This document shows positions 19,246 to 28,600 of a stretch of 64,000 nucleotides of DNA, piece by piece. Source of the DNA: Sorlinia euscelidii (lineage in GTDB: Bacteria; Pseudomonadota; Alphaproteobacteria; Acetobacterales; Acetobacteraceae). Both the position numbers and the translations under genes were made by a program. Every line of letters starts with the position of its first letter. Positions within the stretch are counted from its first letter, which is position 1. The stretch lies in NCBI RefSeq assembly GCF_036452155.1, contig NZ_JAWJZY010000002.1; one strand, 5' to 3'. The notes beneath the pieces are model-generated. The model searched no databases, was not told the DNA's origin, and worked only from the letters and a program-made list of their open reading frames with translations.

Positions 19246-20817
19246 ATGACCCAAGATGACATCACGCCTGACATGAAATCCGCTGGCGAAGAGCTGGACA
19301 CCCTCCAGGGTAAAGCTGAAAATGTTGCTGCCAGTTTTGACGACATGGCCCGCCGCGCCAGTGCGTCAGCCCGTGCCTTATCCGGTGAGATGGGGGGCGC
19401 TGTCGCCACGTTGAGCGAGAAATTCGCAAAATTGACGCAGGAAGCCACAAATCTGCACGCGCGTCTGCAGGCGCTTGAGGCCCTGCGGGGAGAGATGGAG
19501 ACGGCTGCTGGTGGGGGCGATGATGCCGATATGCACCAGGTTGAATCCCAACTGGACGCCGCCGCGCTGAAATATCAGCAGGTTCAGCGCGCCCTGGATA
19601 ATGTGACGCAGGCTCAAAATGCGGCTTCAGGTCGTGTAGGGACATTGGGCGTGATGTCGAGCGGTGCCGGAAAGGTCGCGCCCCAGGCAGCGCAGGCTTT
19701 TCAAACGCAGGCTTTACGGCAATCGACGCCGCAACCATCCGTGCGTGCATTATCAGCGGGCGGCGACATGGCTGCGCTCGCGACGCAAAGCCAACTCAGC
19801 GACATGCTGCCGAAAACCACGCAGAATTACGCTGGTTTGTCCAGCCGCCTGACGCAAGCGACCGGCGACTTCAAGCAGCAGAAATCAGCGATCGACGAGC
19901 TCACGAAATCAGTGTCCTCCATGGCGACAACCCTGACAAATTCGCTTTCTCAGGCGTTGGTGAAGTCCTCAGGCAGCGGCGTCACATTTAAATCCGTTCT
20001 GGCGCAGATTCAGACGCAAACCATCTCCCTTGTCGCGAAATTAAGTCTGGTCAATCCGCTGCTTAATAATATCGATGGCGGGACACGCGGCACGCTCTTT
20101 TCGCTCGCAAGAGCATGGGGAGGGGGGCGTCACACTGCTTTTGACGCTGCGGGAGATTTCAGTGGCGCCGGACTGAATGCTGGCGGCTTTGATCTCAATG
20201 CTTATTTCCAATCAACCCGAAACGCGAATAAGCGACGCGATGGCGGATGGCTTGGCGCGATTGACTCTGTCGTGCGCCTGCGCGGCGGTACAAGCGAATC
20301 GGATCTTACCAGATATCTGGAAGGCCAAATGCAAGCTGGCGTGACGCTCAGCCCTTCGCCCAGCCTCAATGTACCGAAAGCCGCGTCGGCATCGTCCGGC
20401 ATACTTGGCTCAATCGGAAATATTTTTGGCTCCCTCGGCCACGCGTTTAGCGGGATTGGGGGTGGGTTTTCGTTGGGTTCGGCATTAGGGAATATTGGGG
20501 GTGGGCGGTATGGGAATATGGGGTCGATCATCGGGGCCACGGCGGGGACGGCGATCGGGTCGGCGATTTTCCCCGGTGTGGGCACGGTGGTCGGCGGCCT
20601 CCTCGGTGGGGCGGCGGGTGGGTTGTTTGGCGGGTTGTTCGGGCACCGCAAGAACCCTTACACCATTGCGCAGGTCCAGGCCGGGCCGGACGGGTTTTCA
20701 GTCGGTAAAGTCTGGAACCAGGCGCAGACGGATAATATCACCGGGCCCCTACGCAAGGATATTGACCGCCTCAACTCGCAATTTGCGCGGCTCGGCATCC
20801 ATGTGGGCGGGGGCTAA
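19246..20817 (+). CDS. Tape measure protein, N-terminal part
   Basis: About 523 residues. The start MTQDDITPDMKSAGEELD at 19246 is preceded by AGAAGTG; the frame is open from 19111. The first 180 residues are strongly helical/coiled-coil (EKFAKLTQEATNLHARLQAL), followed by Gln/Ala-rich sequence and, near the end, a Gly-rich hydrophobic stretch (ATAGTAIGSAIFPGVGTVVG) of the kind found in tape measures that insert into the host membrane. It stops at TAA 20815-20817. The next open frame is in the same phase, so a substitution to a stop has probably split one gene. Confidence 0.7.
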   Translation: MTQDDITPDMKSAGEELDTLQGKAENVAASFDDMARRASASARALSGEMGGAVATLSEKFAKLTQEATNLHARLQALEALRGEMETAAGGGDDADMHQVESQLDAAALKYQQVQRALDNVTQAQNAASGRVGTLGVMSSGAGKVAPQAAQAFQTQALRQSTPQPSVRALSAGGDMAALATQSQLSDMLPKTTQNYAGLSSRLTQATGDFKQQKSAIDELTKSVSSMATTLTNSLSQALVKSSGSGVTFKSVLAQIQTQTISLVAKLSLVNPLLNNIDGGTRGTLFSLARAWGGGRHTAFDAAGDFSGAGLNAGGFDLNAYFQSTRNANKRRDGGWLGAIDSVVRLRGGTSESDLTRYLEGQMQAGVTLSPSPSLNVPKAASASSGILGSIGNIFGSLGHAFSGIGGGFSLGSALGNIGGGRYGNMGSIIGATAGTAIGSAIFPGVGTVVGGLLGGAAGGLFGGLFGHRKNPYTIAQVQAGPDGFSVGKVWNQAQTDNITGPLRKDIDRLNSQFARLGIHVGGG

Positions 20818-20826
20818 ATCGGCGCG

Positions 20827-22107
20827 GTGCGGGATGACCGCAATAATAAGGACCCGACGCTCAAAAATGTCGCGCTGGTCGATATTATCAAAAATGCCAC
20901 TCTGACGTCCGGCAATACCACATTTACGCAGGCGCTGCGCCAGGGTTTGACCGGCAGTTACGGCGATCTCAATGATTATATGCGCACCATCACGCAGCTC
21001 AAGGACATGGGCAAAGTGGTGGATGATCTCGGCATTTCAGTCGGGAAGTTCAATGATGATGGCACGGTGGCGGGGGCGAATTTCTCCAAATTCTCCGGCA
21101 ATCTTCGCACGGCTTTGGACACGGCGATCGGCGGCAGGACAATGTCGGTCGATGATCTGAAAGCGCAGTTTGACACGATCTCGACCTTTGTGAACACCAC
21201 CATGCCCGACCTGCTCAAGGCCCTCGCGAGCGGTCAGAAGACGTGGGTTGATCAGATGGCCGCGCTTAAAAAGACCTATGAGGATGCGGCCCAACAGGCG
21301 GATTCGTACGGGCTGGATGGCGGCGCCCTGCGTCAGAAATATGAATCCCTTTATGATCAGAGCAAAGCCACGCAGGAAGGGACGCTGAGCCAGAATGCCG
21401 ACACCGTAAGAGCACGCTATCTGAGCGCCACCGGCGATCATCAGGGTGCGGCTCTGCTGAATTTCGACGTGTCGGCGGCGCAGCAGCGGCAGCAGCTTAA
21501 AACATCGTGGGAGAATTATCTCGGCGATGCTTATGCGTCGCAGAAGGCTTATATCGACCAGGCAACGGCGCTTGATAAAACCCTCGCCGCGGAGAGGCTG
21601 AACATCCAGAAGCAATATGCGGATCAGGCAAAGCAGGCGAGCCTTTCCGCGGCGCAGTCACTGACGACAAGCTTCGGCAGCCTGACAGACTATGCGCGCA
21701 GTCTGGCGACGTCGGATTATTCGCCCCTCTCCATTCAGGACCAATATCAGGTCGCGAATGACAATGTCGCGAAGGATTATAACGCCGCAATGGCGGGGGA
21801 TTCGGATGCGCTCGGTCGCTTCCAGGGCGATATGGAAACCACCCTGCGCCTCTCTCAGAAATATTGGGGCTCGGGCACGGGCTATGCGGATGACTTTCAG
21901 CGCCTGACAGAGATGCTGGGCGGGCTTTCAGGCGCGGATAGCGACAAACTGACCGCCAGCCTGGTCGAGAAACTTTCCAAAAAGCAGGAGGACGCCATGC
22001 TGGCGCTGCGCGATAAAATGCAGGAGCTGCTACAGCAGGTTCAGCTTATCCAGGCGCAGCAGAAACAGGCCAGCAATAATGAAGCGCTGCGCCCGAGGCG
22101 CGCCTGA
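20827..22107 (+). CDS. Tape measure protein, C-terminal part (same frame after stop)
   Basis: 426 residues, in the same frame as the preceding piece, separated by TAA and three codons (I-G-A). GTG at 20827 could be a restart, with a weak G-rich stretch upstream. The sequence is helical with repeated heptad-like blocks (QQADSYGLDGGALRQKYESL, QKAYIDQATALDKTLAAERL). Together the two pieces make a protein of about 953 residues, which would predict a tail of roughly 140 nm if the usual 1.5 angstrom per residue rule holds. The stop may be a real mutation, in which case the tail module is no longer functional, or a sequence error. Confidence 0.65.
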   Translation: MRDDRNNKDPTLKNVALVDIIKNATLTSGNTTFTQALRQGLTGSYGDLNDYMRTITQLKDMGKVVDDLGISVGKFNDDGTVAGANFSKFSGNLRTALDTAIGGRTMSVDDLKAQFDTISTFVNTTMPDLLKALASGQKTWVDQMAALKKTYEDAAQQADSYGLDGGALRQKYESLYDQSKATQEGTLSQNADTVRARYLSATGDHQGAALLNFDVSAAQQRQQLKTSWENYLGDAYASQKAYIDQATALDKTLAAERLNIQKQYADQAKQASLSAAQSLTTSFGSLTDYARSLATSDYSPLSIQDQYQVANDNVAKDYNAAMAGDSDALGRFQGDMETTLRLSQKYWGSGTGYADDFQRLTEMLGGLSGADSDKLTASLVEKLSKKQEDAMLALRDKMQELLQQVQLIQAQQKQASNNEALRPRRA

Positions 22108-23735
22108 TGCGCGTGCAGCTTGTCGAACTCGACCTCATCCGCAACAAGGCGGTCCTGCCCGAGATGGCGGGGCTTGAAGGCTGGAACGGTCGCCCCTGGG
22201 GGGCGCTCTCCGCTTATCCGCAAGCGGTGGAAAGCTATGAGACCCTGCGATATTCCGATGCGGGTTACGTGTCGGATGATCATACGCCCTACCCACCTTA
22301 CGTTATTCAAGGTTTGAGCCTCACGCGCGCACTGACCTTCTCAGCCGAGGCGCTGGGCGGCAGTTACAGTGTGGGCGCGTTGGAAATCGCAAACCCTGAT
22401 GGCGCGCTCTCAGGCCTTTTGCAAAGCCGTGTCAATGATCACCTCCCTGTCCGCATCCGCGCGGGGCGGAAAGATTGGGACGCGGCGCGGCAGATCTGGC
22501 GTGACCCGCCTTATGACGCAACCGCCCCCGTCTTTGCCGGGCTCGGGCGCAACTGGCAGCCCGGGCCGACCGGCTTTGAGGTGCCGCTGCTGGATGCAAC
22601 TTACTGGCTTGATACAGCCATGCCCACGCGCAGTTATGGCGGCGGGGGCGGTCTGGACGGGGATAAAAACGTTGTCGGCCGCAGCCACCCACGCCTGCGC
22701 GGCATGTGCCGCAATATCACCCCGATTTTGATTGATGCCGTTAATCTTGTCTATCAGCTCTCCGACGCGGAAGCGGAGATCACAGCGGTTTATGAAGGGG
22801 GCTTCGGTGGGGGGATCGCCTTTGGCGGGCGGGTTGATGATCTTTACGCCGCACCGCCCGCGCCCGGCCATTACACCATCCAGCATTCGCCCGCGGGCAC
22901 GTGGCTGCGCCTGGGCACCAAACCTGTCTATGCCATCACCCTCGACGCGACGGGGCGCTTCCCCTCCGGCGCCGCGCCGCATGGCTTGCTGAGCCTCCTC
23001 AGACAGATGCTGATTGAAGATCTGACATTGCCTGCCAACTTCATCGACCCGGGTTGGGACGCGGTTTCAGAATCTTATGACCCGTCGGGGGGCTGGTATT
23101 GGGATGGCGGGGAAAATGTCTCGGGCCGGGGCGTCTGCAACACGCTGCTTTCCGGGTTGGGCATCAGCCTGATCCCGACACGCACCGGCACGTTGCGGCC
23201 CTTTCTGATGAGACGGGTCTGTGACGATGTGCCGGAACTGCGCTATCTCAGCGCCGATGTGATTGCCCGCATCGCCCCCATGCGTCTGGATGCGTCGCTG
23301 GACCCGCCACCCTGGCGCTGGCGCGTCGGCTATGCGCATAATTTTACGCGACAGATCCATCTGAATGACCTGCATCCCCAGATCTCGGTGGACCAGCGCA
23401 ATTTTATCGCTGAGTCAGACCGTGCCGCCTTATGGGTCAGCACGGCGGTCAAATCAGATTGGCGCGTCCCGTCCGACCCGCCTCTCCTGACAACCGCCCT
23501 GGCGCAGGAGAGCGATGCGGCTGCCATTGCGGATCGCCTCGGTGACGTTTGGGGCCGCCGGCGTCATATGTGGGCGATCGACGTGCCGCGCGACATGGCG
23601 ACAGGATTTGAGCTGGGCGACACGGTCTTCCTCCGCGCCCCGATCCCGGGCGCGGAGGATGGCGCGCGCGGCACGGTAATTGGCGAAATGTCAAACGCGC
23701 TCGACCCCACCACCACCCTTACCCTACTGGTCTGA
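22107..23735 (+). CDS. Phage distal tail protein, unknown family
   Basis: 542 residues. The ATG overlaps the tape measure stop (TGATG), so translation is coupled. The sequence is beta-rich and Gly/Pro/Trp-rich (WNGRPWGALSAYPQAVESY at the start, DPSGGWYWDGGENVSGRGV in the middle). Its place after the tape measure corresponds to distal tail or baseplate hub proteins in siphophages. No enzymatic motif was seen. I infer a distal tail/hub role from order only. Confidence 0.6.
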   Translation: MRVQLVELDLIRNKAVLPEMAGLEGWNGRPWGALSAYPQAVESYETLRYSDAGYVSDDHTPYPPYVIQGLSLTRALTFSAEALGGSYSVGALEIANPDGALSGLLQSRVNDHLPVRIRAGRKDWDAARQIWRDPPYDATAPVFAGLGRNWQPGPTGFEVPLLDATYWLDTAMPTRSYGGGGGLDGDKNVVGRSHPRLRGMCRNITPILIDAVNLVYQLSDAEAEITAVYEGGFGGGIAFGGRVDDLYAAPPAPGHYTIQHSPAGTWLRLGTKPVYAITLDATGRFPSGAAPHGLLSLLRQMLIEDLTLPANFIDPGWDAVSESYDPSGGWYWDGGENVSGRGVCNTLLSGLGISLIPTRTGTLRPFLMRRVCDDVPELRYLSADVIARIAPMRLDASLDPPPWRWRVGYAHNFTRQIHLNDLHPQISVDQRNFIAESDRAALWVSTAVKSDWRVPSDPPLLTTALAQESDAAAIADRLGDVWGRRRHMWAIDVPRDMATGFELGDTVFLRAPIPGAEDGARGTVIGEMSNALDPTTTLTLLV

Positions 23736-23739
23736 CAAA

Positions 23740-24501
23740 ATGGAAAATTGTGGCTTTGGCTGGCAGAATTTTGTTCTGATCGGCTCTCTCAGTGCGTCTT
23801 CCCAGCACGCGCAACTGCCTGTGACCAACCTTAAACTTCCACAAGGCGCAGCAAGCCTGGCCTGGCGGGCGATCGGGGACACGGTGTCGCTGGTGCTTCG
23901 TGCCGTGGGCGCATATCGCGTCGTCAGTGTGCATCGCACCAATCTGACCGCCAACGCGGTTTTGCGTGTGACGCTTTTCCGCGGCGATGTCGCGATCATT
24001 GAGGCCACCTCTGATGGGACGGCGCCGGTGAACGGGCAATGCGTGATTGTCCTCCCCCGGGCCTATTCAGGCGACCAGATGCGCCTCGACATCACCGATC
24101 ACGATAACCCGGATGGCTTTCTTTCCATCCCGCTCTGCTATGCGGGGCCGCTCTTTCAACCGGCCCGCAATTACGCCGCGGCCAGCACGGAAAATGTGAG
24201 CGCCACCGCGCTTGAAACCACCACCATGGCAGGGGCGGAATTTGTTGCGCCGCAATATGTGCAGCGCAGGCTGACCATCGCCCATCAGTCACTGGGTGAT
24301 GACGATGTGTCCGCCCTGCGCAGCCTGCAGATTGCGGCCGCCAGCGGTGCCAATACGCTCTTTATCCCCAACCCCGGTGCGGCGCCGCAGAATGTGACAA
24401 AGGCGGCGCTTTATGGGCGGGCCGTCATGAATGAGATTTCCAACCCCTTCGGCGCGGCGGACAGGCACGCCACCACCATCGACATCAAGGAAAGATTATG
24501 A
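23740..24501 (+). CDS. Phage tail protein, unknown family
   Basis: 253 residues from ATG 23740 (MENCGFGWQN), four bases after the previous stop. An in-frame start at 23680 would overlap the previous gene by 56 bp and is less likely. The sequence is beta-rich with no recognisable catalytic site. The ends overlap the next gene by ATGA. It is probably a baseplate or adaptor component by position. Confidence 0.55.
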   Translation: MENCGFGWQNFVLIGSLSASSQHAQLPVTNLKLPQGAASLAWRAIGDTVSLVLRAVGAYRVVSVHRTNLTANAVLRVTLFRGDVAIIEATSDGTAPVNGQCVIVLPRAYSGDQMRLDITDHDNPDGFLSIPLCYAGPLFQPARNYAAASTENVSATALETTTMAGAEFVAPQYVQRRLTIAHQSLGDDDVSALRSLQIAAASGANTLFIPNPGAAPQNVTKAALYGRAVMNEISNPFGAADRHATTIDIKERL

Positions 24502-25619
24502 GCACGCCCAAAGTCCTCGATCTCGTCCTGGAGACGAGCACCAATCCCGGCACAGGTGCCTTCGTGCTGAATGGCGCGCCGACAGGCCGGCGCAGCTTCG
24601 CCACCGCCCTGGCGGAAGGGGGCGATGTTTATTATTACGCCGAAGACGGGTCCCAGGCCGAATGGGGCGTGGGCGCGTTGGAAGTCGGGGCCGTCAACAC
24701 ACTGACGCGCCAGACTATCCTGGGCAATACCAGCGCGGGGCGCAACCCGCTGAACTTCACGACAGAAGTGCGCGTCTATTCCGGCCTGCCGGGGGACCGC
24801 ATTGCCCCGCTGAACGCGGACGGCACGCTCTCGCTTGCCTCCCCCGCCGAAGAGGATGACTCCGAAACCGCCCCGACCACAAAATGGACACGTAAACGCC
24901 TCGACGCGCTGGAGGCCACCGTCCGCCAGCTGGTCGAAACCCTCAAGGCCGACAGCGCCGCAGCCTACGTCAAAAAAGCCGGGGATGAGATGACGGGGCA
25001 CCTTACGGTGAGTGTGACCTACTCCGGCGGGCGCATCGTGAGTAAGCAGTATGATGGCGGTCTCGTCAAGCAGATGGGGCCATATCAGCAGATCGGCTCA
25101 ATCACGGGCCCTTACGATATCAGCACCCTCTATTGTGGCTATCTCATTCGTCTTTACGACGCCACGGGAGGCGAGCACAAATTCGCGTTTAGAAGCGATA
25201 ACAACGTGTACACCCAGAATGGGCGTCTCCTGAACCTTGATGAGGATATGAAGACGATCACCGATAATATTGAACGTCGCGTGGATCAGAAAAGCTACGA
25301 TGCCAAGGTCGCTGATCTCCAAAATCAGCTCAATCAGCGGCCCGGATACTCGGAATATGACTCCGCTGATATCCGTGTGATCTGGCTTCCTTATTACGGG
25401 ATGATCCAAAGTTTCAAGACAGGGTCCGTCAATATCTTCGACCGCGTCAATTTTCCGCGGGTATTCTCAAATATTACCAGCATCACCTGCACGCTCGTCT
25501 CAAACACGGGTCAGAAACGGGATGTAACAATCGGGCGGGTGGATAATGGCGGATTTTCCATAATGTCAAACATTGATGGTGGAGAGCTTTATGTCCAGGC
25601 CATCGGGCAGCGGAGATGA
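24498..25619 (+). CDS. Phage tail fibre-like protein
   Basis: 373 residues. The N-terminal 130 residues (LVLETSTNPGTGAFVLNGAP, EWGVGALEVGAVNTLTRQTI, LGNTSAGRNPLNFTTEVRVY) have the compact beta-rich pattern of adaptor domains at the head of short tail fibres. It is followed by a helical/coiled part (RLDALEATVRQLVETLKADS) and a motif VKKAGDEMTGHLTVS that is common in phage fibre repeats. The last third is probably the receptor-binding tip. It is the last gene of the module; the convergent helicase ends 18 bp further on. Confidence 0.65.
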   Translation: MSTPKVLDLVLETSTNPGTGAFVLNGAPTGRRSFATALAEGGDVYYYAEDGSQAEWGVGALEVGAVNTLTRQTILGNTSAGRNPLNFTTEVRVYSGLPGDRIAPLNADGTLSLASPAEEDDSETAPTTKWTRKRLDALEATVRQLVETLKADSAAAYVKKAGDEMTGHLTVSVTYSGGRIVSKQYDGGLVKQMGPYQQIGSITGPYDISTLYCGYLIRLYDATGGEHKFAFRSDNNVYTQNGRLLNLDEDMKTITDNIERRVDQKSYDAKVADLQNQLNQRPGYSEYDSADIRVIWLPYYGMIQSFKTGSVNIFDRVNFPRVFSNITSITCTLVSNTGQKRDVTIGRVDNGGFSIMSNIDGGELYVQAIGQRR

Positions 25620-25636
25620 GGGAAAGCGCACGCGCT

Positions 25637-28600
25637 TCACGGTTTCGCGTCCGCTTCTGATGGTGTGGTTTCGGCATTCTTACCCGGGCGCGCGTGGGCA
25701 ATGGCTTCTTCAAGCCGTGCACGCGCCGGGGCTGCCAGACGTTCGACGCCGAGCAGGCGGGCAAGATCGCGTGCCGGGTCTGCCTCATTGAAAATTTCAG
25801 GATTGTCCCGGACGACGGATGCAATTTCCGCAAGCGGAATTTCCGAAACCGCGCGGCGCGTTTCATCTCCCTGCGGGCGACGGTAAGCGACGAAGCTTGT
25901 ATCCGCGCCGCGTTGCCATATGAATTCCCCGCTTGACTCATGGGCGCGCGTGAAATCACGCAGATGTCTGTCAATCTGATCCCGAATTCTGCCACCAGTT
26001 CGGGACCAGCCATGCGCCCGCGCGATGCGCTGGTAAAGAATATCGGTGCGGAGGGGACTTTCCGTCGCGATGACAGCGTTGACCATCGCACGTAGATGAT
26101 CGCTGTAATCAGGGTCGTAAAAGCGATCAGGGTCGATGATCATATCTGAGAAATCGGTGATCCGGTAAAATCTATCCGTTTCGATGTCCGGCGTGGCAGG
26201 CATAACGGCTCTCGCGAAGCGCTCAGGTTCGGGCGCTGACACGGGCGGCGGCAGGACGATATCCGCCGGCGCTGGAAGGGTGTCCATAAAAGGGGGCGGG
26301 AGATGGCCGTCAGAAAGCTCATCTTCCCGCTGCGTCCTCTCCGGCTCAGGGTCCGGATGGATTGCCTCAGCCTGGATGCGCGTAGCTTCTGCGGCCTGCA
26401 CCGCGCGACTCTCCGCCAATAGTTTTTCCAGAGCCTGATGCAGGCGCTCGGTGCAACCCTCGGCGTCGTACCACCAATCAGTTGACCAGACGCGGATAAT
26501 ATTCCAGCCAAGCCCGGCAAGGACCTGTTCCCGCACTTTATCGCGATCACGGGCGGTTGCGGCGCTGTGATAAGTGGCGCCATCACATTCAACGCCCGCG
26601 AGATAGGCGCCCGCGAAATCCGGGTGATGCACGCCAATATCGATGCGAAATCCTGAAACGCCGATCTGGGGCGCGACGCGCCACCCATGCTGCTCTAATT
26701 TCGCGGCCACGGCCTCCTCAAAGGGAGAGTCGTAATCGCCGACTGAACCCGCATTCTGTGCTGGCAGAGCGACCGCCCCGCGTTCAGCATAATCGAGGAA
26801 GGCTTTGAGGTCATGGACGCCGGCGGCCTTGACGCGGGCCACATCAATGTGATCAGCGGTGAAGCCGGAGAACACGATGAGTTCTTGCCGGGCACGGGTC
26901 ACGGCAACATTCAGGCGTCGTTCCCCGCCGTCGCGATTCAGTGCGCCGAAATCCATGAAGACCTTGCCGGCGGCATCTTTCCAGAAGGTGATTGAGAAGA
27001 GAATAACGTCGCGCTCATCACCCTGCACATTTTCGAGATTCTTGACGATGGTGGCTTCGATCCGGTCATCGGAGAAAAACCATTCCAATTCCGGCTCATT
27101 ACGGCGGGCGAGATCAATGAGGTCGAGGATCAGAGACTGCTGTTGCGCATTAAACGTGATGACGCCCAATGTCGGTCGTTCTTCCTCCGGCAGGGTCAGC
27201 CATTGCCGCATGCGGGAAACAGCTTCATCCGCCACGGCCTGCGCCTCGATACGGTTCGTGCGGCTTTTACCTCGGTCATAGACGCCATGCGGAATTTTCC
27301 GCAGCTTCACGGCGCGGTCATCGACCTGCGGGGAGGGGAAGGTAACGAGGCGGCCTTGATAATAATGATGGTTGGAAAAAGCGATAAGGGATTCGCTGCG
27401 GCTGCGATAATGCCAACGCAGGTCGCGCACGGGAATTCCCGCGGCTTTCGCCTCATCGAGAATGCTCTCCATATCCTTCTCATATTCAGCAACATCCTCA
27501 TCATCATGATTGCTGCCGAAGAAATTTGTGGGCGGGAGCTGCTTGGGGTCACCGACAATGATTGTCTGACGCCCGCGTGCAATTGCGCCCACCGCGTCCC
27601 AGGTGGAGATCTGCGAGGCCTCATCAAATATCACGACATCGAAAAGGGTCTGGTTGGGCGGCAGAAACTGGGCGATGGAAAGGGGGACATCAACATGCAT
27701 TGCGCCAGCTTGGGGAAGCTTTCCGGCATTTTGCTGATCATGTCGCGGATCGACTGACTGGGGCGCTGCAATTCCATCTGATGACGCAGGAGGCCGAGTT
27801 CGGATTTTCGTGGCACGCTTTGCACAGCGGGTAAATCGTGTGAAAGACGGCTGATAATCTGTCCGATCGCATGTTTCCGGACGAGGTCGTCAAATTCCCG
27901 GAAATCACGGATCGCTTTTTCATGCAGGAAGCGATCAAAATTGCGGAGCACGTCGCTCTCTTCAATAATGAGGCCCAGCCACCACCGCGCATATCCGAGG
28001 CGGAAGGCTGAACGCGCCTTTCCGGCAGGGATGGCGCCCCGTTGTATCAAGTCGATCAAAGGGCCGAGCTCTGCGGCGCACGCCTTATTGCGCAGTCGGC
28101 ACCAGTTGGACCAATCGCGCAGGTTGCGTCGCGCATCTGCAAGTGCGTCCAGACGCGCGCAGAGTTCGGGAAGCGCGTCGGATGTCTTTTCGAGGCGGAT
28201 ATCGCGCCCTGCTAATCTGGAAAATTTCTGGCAGGCATCGATGAAGTCCCGATGCGCGGCGAGAAGCCGTTCGCAGGCCAGCCAGACATCGTCATGGGCC
28301 TGTCGATCCCGTAAAGCGGCTGCAACTTTCCTGCTTGTCTGCGCTGTTTCTTCAGTGTTGCGACCCTGCGCATTCAGAGCGGCGCGCAAATGCCCGGCTT
28401 TCTCGAAAATCTCAGCGATTTCAGTCAGGTTCGTGTCGAGCCCCTTGAGGGGAAGCGAGGCATTTTTGAGGGGCGTTTGCGTGATAAGACGGGCCTGACT
28501 TTTCATCCGACGCAGAAGGTTGAGGTCGTTTTCCGGCTTGACGGTACCTCCCTCAGCGTAAGTTTGAAGGAGGCGCGTGACTTTCTGCCGGGCGAAAACG

